A DNA stretch of 64,000 nt. Source: Dacryopinax spathularia (Eukaryota > Basidiomycota > Dacrymycetes > Dacrymycetales > Dacrymycetaceae). Position 1 is the first letter of the stretch; each line of letters starts with the position of its first letter. Position numbers and translations under genes: made by a program. Under the pieces are notes generated by a model that was given only the letters and a program-made list of their open reading frames with translations, was not told where the DNA came from and made no database searches. This document shows, in pieces, positions 1-11,754 of the stretch. The stretch lies in contig JBBPFI010000004.1 in the NCBI GenBank assembly GCA_037974965.1, positions 620,001 to 684,000 of the forward strand, written 5' to 3'.

Positions 1-595
1 ATGTTCTTGTACTGTTGCGGAAGGTGCCATGGTCGTCGTCGACTTGCAAAGAGCGCTCAACGTCGTCGCCTTCGACGCGCGGGGTAGGGCACGTGACCTG
101 GAGGAACATCTGTAAAAACCTGGGGTCCTCATAGCGTGGGGGTCTATACGGGTGCTATGGGTGCTATGCCAAACTGTTCCAGCCGCTTAGTATGCTGTCC
201 TGGTCTTTCTGACATCAAAATTCACTCGGCTTGTAGTGCAGGCACCATAGAGAGCAATTTCAAGAACTCATGTTGCTTGAATGAGTACCCTTTTGTTTGC
301 TATGAGCGCTATGTTGCGACTATATGAACGGCACTTGCGCAATGGGGGCTATGGTCGTTATGTAGCTTATTTAAGGCTACATAGCTGCTCAGGGTTTTTA
401 CTGATGAAGTAACAGCGCAGATCCGGCGACACGTGCAACCGGCACGGGGACCGGAGGCGGGACCCTATGAGTTCGGGAGAGCGCCGAGATGATGGCGCGT
501 TATTAGAACACTGAGCTGCGGGGAATGATCGTTGACTTTCTACTTTCCTACCATTTACTTGCCTCTAAAAGAAAGTGGACTGAGAGGCAGAGAGG
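1..595. other. Intergenic left edge, no gene recognised
   Basis: No convincing coding exon was found. Short open frames here have no family resemblance and no splice-site context. The stretch probably holds the promoter and 5' leader of the gene starting at 596. Confidence 0.4.
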
Positions 596-3118
596 ATGAG
601 CTCACCAGGATCACCTTCAAGACCACGCATAGCCGACCTAATAGAACAACAACGGACCCAAACAGCGCTCGAGACCGTCAGTCCCGCTCCCACTCTCCTA
701 CTCCCACATTTCAAGCTGCGGGCGCTTAACTTGAGAGCAGGGCCACGACCACGCCGCCCGAGCAGAAGGATACGAGCGCTCACGGGAGTATGAAGCCGCT
801 GCGGAATGGGCGAGGAAGGCGAGTGAGAGTTATGCGAGGGCTGCTGAGGGGGTTAGGGTTGCTGATGCCAGCGTGCGTCTTTCTCTTCCTTTCCCCTTAG
901 CTCACACCGAATCTCACATATGAGTGATGGGTAGGTGAAGGCAACTATGATTAAATTGCAGGAAGAATGGGCTAGACGGGCAAAGGACTTGCAGAGAAAG
1001 GCGGATCATGCATCGCGCCAAGGTTCCCGGTCCTCGTCCCTATCGAGGGGCCAGTCAACATCGCGAGAACGAACTGGACCACACTCTCAAGAAATATCGG
1101 CCACAGACCAGAATCACCCAAACGGTAGTGAGGTCAGGGGCAATGTACCGTCGCGAGGTCGTGCGGGCGGAGGAGAAGTAGCAGGTTCGCCACATTACGT
1201 TTCCTCCTCACTCGTCATGCAGCGAGCTCACAGCCCTCACCACAGATTCCCAGACCACGTCCACGTCAATGACGCTCATCCCGCCGGGAGAGTCGTTCCT
1301 CATGCTTTCCAGTACCGTACGTCCCCTTTCCTCCAGAAAACTTTCAGAGACTTTGTGAGACCACACTTCTGCCACTTTCCACCTTTCCTTCAGGAAGGAT
1401 ACTTATACCCCCTTCTTTCCCTCTCTCCCTCCCCCACTCGCTCACTTTCCCCCTGGTCCGCTCATCGGCTCGCCCGCTCACTTCACCTTTCGCTCGATCC
1501 CCACCTCGTCTGCTCACGTACGTGCGCAGGACCCGCAAGACCCCTTCAACCAATTCTGGACCATCCTCCAAGGTATGCTCGAGAACCTCTCCGCGCCCGT
1601 AGCGTGGGCCACTGTGCCGCTGAACGGCGAGGCGCCTTCAGCTGAACATCTTTCCACTAGCTTGACTCCTTCGATTCCTTCGACGGCTGCGAGGGCTACG
1701 CAGGCTGCTATGTCTGGTGCTGCGGTGTCCGCTTCTTCTGCTTCTTCTGCGGATAGCGAGGGTGTTCGGACTGTCACGCCGAAGGAGAGGGGCGGTGGGA
1801 CCGTCACGCCCAAGGAGAAGAAAGCAGGTGTGAATGGTACCAAGGTGAAGGAGACGAAGGGGAGGGCCGTGGTGCCGAACAGTGATGAATGTATGTCCGC
1901 TTTCCGCATTTCTCCAGGGCCTGGCTGACGCATTCTGTCCAGCTGAGACGTTCTCCGACTCTGGCGATGATTTCTTCGTCGTCGCGCCCTACTTTTCCAA
2001 ACCCAGCCCCAGCGCCTCCCGTTCCCCCGGCAGGACATCCAACCTCCCTATCCTCTCCAGCCCTCTAGGAGGAAGCTCGACCCCAACCCACTCCTACCCC
2101 CCTTCCCGGCCCAAAACGCTCGAAGAACTCCACTACGAAAACATATCCCTCAAACAATCCCTCTCCGCCCTCTCGACCCAGGTCGAGCACCTGGCCAAGG
2201 TATTGAGGGAAAAGGAAGAGGTGGAGAGGGTTAATGTGCGACGGCTGAGGGAGAGCGTGGCGGGCGTTATGGATGTTAGGATGAGGATGCAGGGGAGTTT
2301 GCTCGCTGGGGTTGGGGTGGGTGGGGCTGGAGTTGGGAATGGGGTGAGCGCGGGTACTCCGAGGGCGGCGGGAGGGAGCCCGAAAGCTGGTGCTGTTGGG
2401 AAGTTCAGGTCTGGCGCTGAGGGAGAAACAGAAGCAGGGAAAGCTGCTCCGAAAGTTGGCGGTGGCGGGCGTCCGCTCCCTCAGGTTCCCGGACAACCAC
2501 TTCTGCCGGTTCCTCAGGTTCCGGTACGCGCACCCGGAGGCGAGTCCACCTCGGCCAAAGAAGGGGATGAGCAGCACGCGAAGGAAAAGAAAGACTCTGC
2601 AGAGAGAGAGAAGAAGAGAGAGGAAGAGCTCGACCAGATACGTAAGAAGCTCGCTGAGATGGAGGCGGAGATCACGCGCCTGCGAATCGAAGGCGAAAAA
2701 GATGTGAGTCACCTGTTCTTCCCTTTCCCCTTCTGTGCACATTCTTGTGCTTCTCTCCGGGACTATCCAACTTCCTCCTTTCGGAACAACCGAGGACGAC
2801 GGCTTCTTTTCCTATCGTATCTTGTGCTCACTGTCTCGTCATTCGCATCTGCTGACCAACACCCCCTATTTACAGAAAGCCGACCTAAGGAAATACCGTG
2901 ACCGCTGGGAAAAAGTGAAAGAAACCGCCAAGAAGAAAAAAGAAGCAAAGGCCGCTTCGGGGTCCGCACTGGCCACCTCCAATTTGAGCAGCCTTAGCTT
3001 GGCCACCACCACCACCACCGCGAACGGCGGCACCGCCGGTACGCCCAGAGCTTCCGCATCCCGATCCGGCGGGGTGGAGGTGCATGCCCCGCGCGAAGCT
3101 CTCCTCCCGGGCGCCTAA
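596..3118 (+). CDS. NRBF2/Atg38-like protein (MIT-type helical N-terminus, C-terminal coiled coil)
   Basis: Multi-exon gene. Exon 1 (596-676) starts with MSSPGSPSRP; exon 2 is 741-872 and exon 3 starts at 935. Spliced, the N-terminus reads as a helical hairpin with the pattern AEGYERSREYEAAAEWARKA followed by KLQEEWARRAKDLQRKAD, which resembles the MIT domain of NRBF2/Atg38. Later exons (about 1531-1893, 1943-2704 and 2878-3118) carry an acidic Ser-rich linker, a leucine-rich coiled coil around 2120-2230 (LEELHYENISLKQSLS), a Lys/Glu-rich helix and a basic tail. In the family, Atg38 links Atg14-Vps34 subcomplexes in autophagic PI3-kinase complex I; that role here is inferred from architecture only. 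Exon borders between 1130 and 1530 are uncertain. A generic MIT/coiled-coil protein is the alternative. Confidence 0.5.
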
Positions 3119-4111
3119 TTGGGCTTCGGGATTTTCACCTGCCTGAGCGCAATATGGCGTTTGACGCGATTAGCCTTCTTGGCCTTCTCGCTGTTATCTG
3201 CCGGACAAGCAAATCGGTATCGTTATCTGAAACATGACAATGCCTCTGCCGATTACTTACTCCTAACTGTATGCAATCATCTCCTTCTCGCTCATTGCAT
3301 TGCATCGCATTGCACTCTACCTCCATTTGTATGTACCCAGTTTCATGGAACGGTCGGATCTACCGAGCTGTTCCGCATTCAATTGCACTTGCACTTGCTA
3401 CTATCTAATGTACCCATTTGTGTTTGTTGACTAATTGATTTCTCTCAAGACCCCTAATCCGGCCAAGAAACCCGGCAGCCTGTCCCGGTCCTCACTACTG
3501 TAGCCCTTGTTCTCTTGATTCTCTTCTCCTCCCAACCCAACCCGGAAAATCGCGTAGGAGAGCCCAGCGAGACGTATTCGTACATTGCCCTCGTAGGGGG
3601 GCAAGGGTGACTATACTTGTACAAACCTGCGATCTGCAGATCGAAGGTGCGAAGAATGGAAGATCGAATGAAATCGGAATTGTCGAGTCGAGATGCTTGC
3701 GCAGCTGGGATCAGGGCCGGCTGATCCTTGCACGAACGATGATCCATAAGGGGGTTCTTGAATCCTTGTGCTTCTCGATGTTGAAGGTATCAGAAACAGC
3801 TGCGCGGCTCTGCCGCGCTGCAAGTAAGAGTGTACAGCTCGAAGGAGAACTGAAGGATTAGGCCGCTCTTGCCGGTAGGTAGGGTAGTGTATGATGTCGG
3901 CGAAGAGCGGCGAATTTGAAGGTGTTGTAGGTCACCTCCTGGTGCGCCTCTGAGGTATATAGCGGGCCTGCCAGGTGGAGAGGCGCTCGTGTTGGGACCT
4001 GGTCGTGGGTAGGCGACGTCCGTAGTCTTGTGCGAGAACATCCGCTTCGTTGAGGTCGAGTCAGGTCGAAGATTGGTGAGGTCCACGTCGCCCAACGGGT
4101 GAAGGGCGAGT
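3119..4111. other. Intergenic, convergent 3' ends
   Basis: Lies between the 3' ends of the Atg38-like (+) and exonuclease (-) genes. Only short open frames without family resemblance are visible. It probably contains both 3' UTRs. Confidence 0.4.
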
Positions 4112-6081
4112 TCAGGCAGCGCCAACAGCGACCGGCAACACGTTCGGCTGAAACTCAATCACCGGGGTGAAAGGTGCCGACTCAGGAATAGGCGCAAGGC
4201 GAACATCCAGCAGCCGATTCGGCTCAGCCAGGACAGTAGCATCCTTCTCCTCGCACGGCGTGTCCTGTGCCGGAGCTTCCGTGTGAAGGTCAGGAGCGTC
4301 CCTCGCCCAGTCCTTCCACCTCTCCCCCCTCACGACCTCCCCCACCCTCTCCCCCATCCACCCATACCTCGTCCCCACCGCCCCACCCCCAACTCCACCC
4401 AGCCCAGCATCATCCAGAGAAGTAGAAGGAAGAAAAACCGGCAAAGGCGTATTCTGCTCCAACACGACCCCTCTCCTCCCCAGTTCCTGCAGGATCCGAG
4501 CAATATTCCGCGTGTCGTCCATCCCCGAATGTTGCCGGCCTTCAAACGGCGCCAAACCGAGTTTCCTGAGCTGGCAAGGGATCGACAACAAGCCGGGGGA
4601 ATGTTTGTCTTTCTCTTTCTCCCTCTCTCTTTCCCGTTCTCGGCCGTCGGAAGAGGGCGAGCTTGGTCTGCCCACTGAACAGCCCAGCTCGCGTCGGAGG
4701 ACTTTGCGTACGTCTATGACTGCCCCTCCTGCCCAGGCGGGAATCGGAACGCCAGAAAGCCAACACTGCTTAACCAGGAAATCCCTCAGGTCCCACGGCC
4801 CGTCCGTCGCGAAACTCCACGCCCCCCTCTTCTCCCCCGCTTCCGCATCCCACAATCCTTGCTCCTCTAACCACTGCTCGAACGCCGCCATTGCTTGCGG
4901 GAAGGAGGGCGCGCTGTCGATTGAAGACTGGGTGATGCCGGTTAGGGAGGTGCAGAATGGCGAGAGGTGGGGAGACCAGGTGGGGCGGATGAAGGTGCGG
5001 AAGGAGGCGGTTGGGACGAGGGTGGAGAGACGGCCGGAGGTGTCCATTTCGGACCATTTGAGGAGGATGACGGGCCATTCCTGCGCGCGGGCGTTAGCAT
5101 CGCCTCGCTCTTTCTCATAGTGACTCGCAGAGGGGAAGTGGATAAAGGAACGATCAGGCGGGGATCGAGGAGAGGGCAAGATAGGAGGTGGAAGAGAGAG
5201 GAAAAGGAAGAGAAGGGACTTACGATAATCTCATTAGGCCAATCAAACCCCCCTCCCTCAACACACGTCGCCTCCACATCCAAAACCAAAAACGCGTCAA
5301 ACGGCTGTCTCCGGAACACCTTCCCCGTTCCCATCCCCATCCCCATCACCGTCCCCGCTTCTCCCTCCCCTCTCATCTCTCCTGCTGTCCCTCCGCCCGG
5401 GGAGACGCCTGCCACCGCCGCCGGGCCAGGTGAGCCCGCACGAACAGGATCGACGTGCGGCGCAGCAGGGAAAGGGAACACGAACGGTCTATGCAGCTCC
5501 ACAGCGGGCGAGTCCGGGGGTGAAAGTGACAGAGTAGAACCCGACACAGTGGGGCTCAAGCTCAACGGGCTCAAGCTCAAGCTCAACGAAAGGGAGAGCG
5601 AGGGCGGGTAGGGGTAGGGGTATCCGTATGCTTGACCTGGGTGAGCATAACCTGGGTAGGCAGTGTAGGATGTGGAGGAGTTGGAGGTGGGTGTGAATTC
5701 CGGCGCTGACGGGTCGAGCGAGGAAGTGCGTTTGCTGCTGTAGTGTTCTCGCCAGCCGGGGGCGCCGGGTACGACGCGCTGCGTCGCTGTGGCTGTTGCG
5801 GCTATGCTGACCCCCTGTTGCTGCTGCTGCTGCTGGGGGTGCTGGGGCTGCTGGGGCTGCTTTCGTCGTGCTGAGGAGGGGAGGGAGTTTGCCCTCTGTC
5901 GACGGTTACGGGCAGCGAGGAGGTCGAGCAGTTCGGGATCGAGTTCGAGGGAAAAGGTTTGGGTTACTCGGGTTGCGGGTGGGGCGGGGGTGGGGGTAAG
6001 TGCGGAGGTTGGGGTGGATGAGGAAGAAGAGGAGGAGGGGTTGGAGAGAGGGGAAGGGGTGGGGGCGTCCGATATGCTTGA

Positions 6082-6114
<33 letters not shown>

Positions 6115-6576
6115 TGAGTTTGCGAGGTGGGCGCGTGGCCGTCGTCGGGGTTTCCGGCGGATATCTTGTTGTTGTTGGGAATTTGTTGATTGTGGTTGTG
6201 GTTGTGATTGCGTCGTTGATTGTGAAGTTGTTGGTGTTGGTGTTGGAGGTGCAGGTCTTCGTCTTCCCGCCTCGGAAGGCTCCGTATCGTTTCGTAAACT
6301 CGTTACATCCTCCTCCTCCTCTCTCCCGGGTCTTATCACCTTCCCTCCCCTCCGTATCGGCACTCTCTCCCTCGCTCGCTGACTCGCTCGGACTCGTTCG
6401 AGTGGGGTCTTCCCGTGCTTCTGCGCGAAGAGTGTACTTCGAGGGGCTGATGGCGTTGAGGGCAGGGGTAGGAGCGTAATGATTGCGCCTAGGAGGAGGA
6501 CGACCAGTGCTAGGACCGGTAGTGGGACGGGCGTATGGGCGGTAGGGGCGAGTGGGAGGGGAAGAGAGTCTGCCAT
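4112..6576 (-). CDS. ERI1-type DEDDh 3'-5' exonuclease with N-terminal membrane anchor
   Basis: Two exons (6576-5224 and 5080-4112) join as WPNEII|EWPVILLKW. The catalytic domain has the DEDDh exonuclease motifs in order: LDVEAT (ExoI), SFATDGPWDLRDF (ExoII) and FEGRQHSGMDDTRNIARI (ExoIII, catalytic His and Asp). The spacing and the WPNEII/KW elements fit the ERI1/3'hExo family, which trims structured RNA 3' ends such as histone mRNA, 5.8S rRNA and small RNAs. Unusually, the N-terminus (about residues 18-37, LPVLALVVLLLGAIITLL) is a strong transmembrane segment, followed by about 330 residues of low-complexity Ser/Thr/Gln/Pro linker with poly-Gln and Ser-Thr tracts before the nuclease. No SAP domain is visible. 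A membrane-tethered nuclease facing the cytosol is inferred. Confidence 0.85.
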
Positions 6577-8802
6577 CCCCGGCGCAGTGTGGTCGCGCGG
6601 ACGATGAGCACGGCGCGGGTCGCGGGAAGGACGAGGGCGGTGAGAAAGGCGAGGCGGTGGGAAGGCGTGGAGGAAGGACGATAAGCTCTAGAAGTCGTCC
6701 CCCCCTAGTAGGCCAGAGCGTGATTAGAGAATCCGTCGATCCTTTGACCTGATAGCTGATAGTGTACGTTGTCGTACGTCCCACAGAAATGGGGAGATAG
6801 CAGTGCCCTTATCGACAGTCCCCCCTAGTCCCCCTAGTGCTCAGGTAGAATTGTCTGCCCGTTTGCCGGTTCCTGATCCTGAAGCAGTAGAGCAGGGGAG
6901 CGATATATGATTTCCCAGCCCCCAGCTCTCGTTTCGTATAAAGCAAAGCAAAGCAGGTCGTCAGATCAGATCAGATCAGGGGGAAGAAAGCGGTGTCCTC
7001 CGAGCCGGGCGAGTTGAGGTCGGATCAGAGGATTATTCAAGGGGACAGATGCTGTAGATAGGTGATCAGGGTGCGGGCCCAGAACGTCGGGCGTGAATAG
7101 AGGGCGGGGGGGATGATATGCTTGGGTTGATCGTTGATAGGTGTGGTCGTTGGTCGTAGCGGGTGTTGGGTGTTGGGTGTTGGAGCATCAGACGGTGCGT
7201 AGTGTAAAGCAGGAGTAGATATTGCAGATGACAGAGCCTTCAGTAGTGGGGCGGATGGACGGGGGCGGGCGGAGGAATGATGCGCTCAGACCAAGGGAGG
7301 ACGTCCGATAAGCGTCGTACTGCCAAATCCGGATGGATGGGAGAGGGAAGAGGATATGTCGCTATAGTGTCGCGAGTATGACGTTCCCCCCGTGGTCGGA
7401 GTGTCACACGAGCAAAGGCACCTGATAGATGCGTTCCCTCTTTCGGCGGTCACTGGCTGGGCGGCGGGGGATGGCCGAGTTGTTGGATTGGGCGTGTCGG
7501 GCCGATGGACGATGGACGGAATTGGGAGGGCGGGGGCGGGGGGGGGTAGCCTGCTTGCCCCTCTTTGCGAGTTTAAGATTGTGGGAGATACGACGAGCGG
7601 GAGCGTGTGCCGCTCCGATACGGATGGAAGGGCGAAGTGAGGGAAGGGAGGGAAGGGAAGGGGGATTGGACGCGTGATATGACCCGACACGTCGGTTTCG
7701 CTCAAGTGTGGGTGGTGAAGGAAAGTCTGCGTCTTGGCTCCGTCCGACGGATCTGGGATCTCACTTCACTTCGCGCCTTCCCTTTGCAACCCTTCGCTTT
7801 ACAGGATACCATGCACCTCAGACGGTCTTCTACTTTGCATGCGCGCACGATAACCAACTGAGAATCAGAGCTCCCGAAGATGCCCAACTTCGACGTCACG
7901 AAGTCACGAAGTCGCGAACAGACGAAGAGGATTTCATCATCTTTCATCATCTCCACTTCCTTCCTTCGCCCAGCGCGCGGCGAACAGCTCGCGCGCGAAT
8001 CCGAGCAAAATTATCCGTCCTCCACCTCGCTTTGCTTCTGCACTGGAATACAGTTTAGATAAGTTAAAAGCTTCTTCAATCCTGAGTTCGGAGGTTCTGA
8101 GATTAGGGGGTTCTGCATCGCCACAACGTGTGGCGCCGCCGGCTCGTTTAGCCGGTCTCACCCTTTTATAGAAGAGAGGCGTGAAGGAGGTGCGAAGCGT
8201 GAAAAGCGGGTTTAGGGGTGAAAAGCAGCTGTGAAGCTTTAAAAGCTCTAAACGCGAAAAGCACCAGGCTGACGGGACGGGTGCTCGGAGATGATGCTGA
8301 GAAAGCCGGGGCTTGTGATTGGCCGCCCTTTCGTCGGCTTCTAGAGATCGGGGATAAGGAAGTACATTACGCTTGATGTGTGCCGTTCGGATTCGCACTG
8401 TCCGGTTCTTTGGCTTCCTCACCAACAATGATAGTACGCCGCTCCGAACGAGAATAGAACCTGTCGTGAGCCGCTCCAAAAAGCACAGTCCAACCCGCTC
8501 CTGCGCAGTTCATTCTACCCGTTTCTATCTCCAGATCTCGGTACATTACGTCCCTCCCACCTAATGAGCGGGATCAAATCCCGACCCGTGGCCGGCCGCG
8601 ACATTGCGTGTACCCCTCCGCCGTCCGCCTTGACCACCCTAAGCCGGACGTTGCCGCTGCTGACGACGACGACGACGACGAGCAAGGACGCGGCCTTTCG
8701 GCTTACATTAGTTTGAGCTGGTGGACGACTATTTAAGCTGTCAAAGCAGGAGAGAAGTGAGGTGTACATAACCTGAAGACCATCATTGGGTACCTGTGCA
8801 AG
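6577..8802. other. Long divergent intergenic region with simple repeats
   Basis: About 2.2 kb between the exonuclease (-) and DUF1776 (+) start codons. Open frames of 80-180 codons occur on both strands but have no signal peptide, domain or splice context, and I read none as a gene. The stretch holds several short tandem repeats and presumably both promoters. Confidence 0.45.
6940..6980. repeat. Short tandem repeats (AAAGC)n and (TCAGA)n
   Basis: Consecutive pentamer runs, three AAAGC-like units then about four TCAGA-like units, lie upstream of the exonuclease gene. Two further simple tracts sit in the same intergenic region: GGGTGTT units at 7161-7183 and a GAC run at 8662-8681. Confidence 0.7.
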
Positions 8803-10837
8803 ATGCCGAGTACGTCCCCCACCTCCCTCTAAGGAACAGATACTAACCAAAAGCCCGCTCCCAGCCATCGAAGAACTCGAAGAATACATCGCAGAAGTCG
8901 AATCCTACATCGCCTCCCTCCTGCCCGCACTCGAGCAGCTCCCTTCCCTCCCTCAAAGGATATTCGATGAACTCCAGCGTTTTGGTCCTCCTTCTCTCCC
9001 CAGCTTCCCAACGTTGATCATCCAGGCTCCTGCGCCTCCTCCTCCCCCTCCTCCGCCGCCGGAGCCAAAAGGATGGATTGAGTGGATGGGGGATGCGGTG
9101 GGTGGGGGGAGTATGAGGCGCTTGACTGTGGGCGTTGTGCTGAGTGCGGGGTTGGGACTGGCGGGGATGTATGGCTGGAAACGATATCGCCTTCATCTGC
9201 TAAAGAAGAGGAAGGGGAGGAAGTCGTTGCGCGCTACGCCGCTGATGACGGACGGTCATAGGCGCGAGGCAATCGGTATGTCCCCCTCTTCCTCTCCTCT
9301 CCCTCCTTCGTGTGGTGCTGATAGAATGATCGCTTGGTTTGTAGTCGTGCTCGGCGCGGACCATCCGCTCGGACAACCGATCTGCGCTTCGTTGGAGAGG
9401 CAGGGGTATATCGTCCTAGCCACCACTGCCTCCCCAGCACAAGGATCAAAGCTGCTCAAATCCTCCACCGGCTACTTGCGTACTCTTGCCTTGGAACCAG
9501 CCGCGCCTGTCCTCCCCGGTACTTCCGTCCAAACGGATGCGACTCCGGAAAGCTTCCCGTCCAAGCTCCAGGTCGCTCTGTCCCAACGGTTCCCGACTAC
9601 CGCCGCTGGAGACCCGTACGTCTCAGCCCAACACCTGCCCTACGTAACAGGCGTCATCTCCCTCCTCTCCCTCCCCTCTCCCGCCCCCGCGCCAGTCCAG
9701 CACCTCCCAATGAAAGAACAATACCTCCCGCACCTGATCTCAACGCACTACACGCCCCTCCTCCTCCTCCAATCCCTCATACCGGAAATGCGTCGTTCCC
9801 CCCTTGGCCGAACACCAACGATCATCACCCTCCTCCCTGCGCTCTCTGGGCTCGCGGGGACGCCCTTCGGAGCTGCGGGGGCCGCGGTGGTCCAGGCGAA
9901 CAAATCGATGCTCTCCTCTTTGCGACGTGAACTGGCGCAAGCGAACGACCCTACAAAGCTCATAACGCTCAACATTGGCGCTATTGCGCTCCCGTCGTCA
10001 GCCTCGGACGGCTCGAACCAGAGGCTGCCCAAGGAGGCTGAGGGAGCGTATGGAACCGCTTTCAGCGCGGCGCTCGCCTCGGTTGGGCAAAGGGGATGGA
10101 CGAACCCCAATCGCGTAACGCGGGCAATAGGCCGGATCCTACGACACGCCGATTCCCCGCTGGGGAAAATAGTATACTGGATTAAAGCAGGGGAGATCAA
10201 CATCGGAGCGGGTGGTGAGCTCTCTTCTAGCCAAGCTCTGCTACCTGGATATGCTAATGCTCGGTCTGTAGCGCATGTGTATGCACTCGCTTCACGCCTC
10301 CCCGCGCCGGTCCTAGATGTCATATTCTCCATCCCAGCTTGGGTCGCTACGCTCCGCTTGAAACTGGCGGCTATCCCGTTCCCCGCTATCCGGCCTCAGC
10401 TGAGACGTACTCTCGGACGGCGAACCGCAAAGAGGGAGGATGCCTCCGCTAGTACTGCTACTTCGAGAGGGACAGCGACAGGGGGGAAATTGGCAATTGA
10501 GCCTGCTCCTGCTCCTGCTCCCCCGTCTCATCCCGCTGTCACTCCCACGCCCGCCGCTGCGCCTGTTAATGCGGAACTTGCGGCTGGAAGTGGTGTTCCA
10601 GTGCCTGAAGAGACGCTGTCGGAGGTGGAATCGGATTTGTCGATTGACGAACCGGAGCATGAACATAGCCATGACGAGCAGGGGGAAGAACAGGAGCATG
10701 AGAATGAGCAAGCGGGGAGCGGGAGTGAGTCTGAGTGGGAGAAGGTTAGGAGTGGGGGTGAGGGCGCGTGCGGTGGTGCGTCGAGGGTTGATACCCCTTC
10801 TCGTGCCGTTCCGGAGGTGGATGCTGGTCGGGTGTGA
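8803..10837 (+). CDS. DUF1776 family protein (fungal, SDR-like, single membrane span)
   Basis: Three exons: a 7-nt first exon (8803-8809, ATGCCGA), then 8865-9275 and 9345-10837. The tiny first exon is supported by a strong GTACGT donor, a TACTAAC branch point and an in-frame join giving MPTIEELEEYIAEVESY. After a Pro-rich segment comes a membrane span (LTVGVVLSAGLGLAGMYG) with a basic flank, then a Rossmann-like region beginning VVLGADHPLGQPICASLERQ that continues with SDR-like features. This is the layout of fungal DUF1776 proteins, whose function is not established. The C-terminus is acidic and rich in Glu, Ser and His, and looks disordered. Membrane attachment is predicted; catalytic activity is not supported by a clear YxxxK motif. 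Confidence 0.75.
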
Positions 10838-11754
10838 GCCTCCAGTTCGACGGAAGAGGAGGGGTCTGTTGGTCATGATTGTTCTTGTTCCTGCCCTGGA
10901 GAGGAGAAGCAGAGCGAGAAGCGAGATGAGAGAAGAGAGAAGGTTGTCTGTAAATGTTCGTCCAAGACTCTCCGTATCCTGAATAGGTCCGTTCCTTTCC
11001 CTACGTTTTCCTCATAACGCCCAAACACCAAAGCCCCGATGTATGTACGTAGTATTCCCCGCTCTCTTAAAACGGAAGGTTGTATGTACTTTACTCGTCA
11101 CCCTCTCTCTCTCGCCGGACTTCGGAGCGCGTCATGTCCGCTATGCACGATTTGATTGGCCGGGCCAGGAACGCAGATCGGGCCGAGCCGATCGACATCG
11201 ATTGATTGTTCGCGCTTCTTCTTCCCGCGTGAGAAGAACAAAAGACCGTCTCGCGCACAGGTTACCGTTGTTCCGTCCCGGCTTCCGCACGGTCTTTCTT
11301 CCTTCCCGCCTCGGTCCAGCTTATTGTCCGTCTTGAGGGCTTTACTGTCAAGCGCGCCGCACTTTATCATCCCGCCTCAGCAAGCTTATTGTCCGAACAA
11401 TACTCACCCTCAGTCGCCGTCGTAACGGACCTTATCCTTCCTTTTCCAGCAGGAACGGTTGCTTGATCTCAGGCGTCTAGGATGCGCTCTTTGTCCTCCC
11501 TTGGGGGGAGGAGGGGGGAGGAGCATAAATTCTTGCTACGATGGAGGTGACGCTCTGCACGCTCCACCTGTTTGTCTGGCGCCCCGTCTTTCCCTCTCTA
11601 TCCTCCCAGGCTTAGGAGTGACTTCACCCCCTCATCGCACTCGCACGCTTCACCAGTCGATCACATCTCATAGCATCTGTATTCCATCGGCATTCCCATC
11701 CGCCCTAATCACCGGACCGACACCAACAATACCCCGTCCACCCATATACACAAC
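10838..11754. other. Intergenic, no gene recognised
   Basis: 3' flank of the DUF1776 gene and 5' flank of the arrestin-like gene. The part nearest the latter is pyrimidine-rich (about 11,570-11,750), as is common in fungal promoters. Nothing else stands out. Confidence 0.4.

Noticed and set aside
5800-6115. CTG/CAG and GCTCGT tandem tracts as a separate repeat element
   Set aside because: They are in-frame codon repeats (poly-Gln and Ser-Thr) inside the exonuclease linker, so they are described with that gene.
4283-6382. Several plus-strand frames over 130-210 codons
   Set aside because: They are antisense shadows of the ERI1-like gene's low-complexity linker and catalytic exon.
7937-8479. 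180-codon minus-strand open frame in the long intergenic region
   Set aside because: No domain, signal peptide or splice support, and an odd Arg/Leu-rich composition; it looks like a chance frame in GC-rich DNA.
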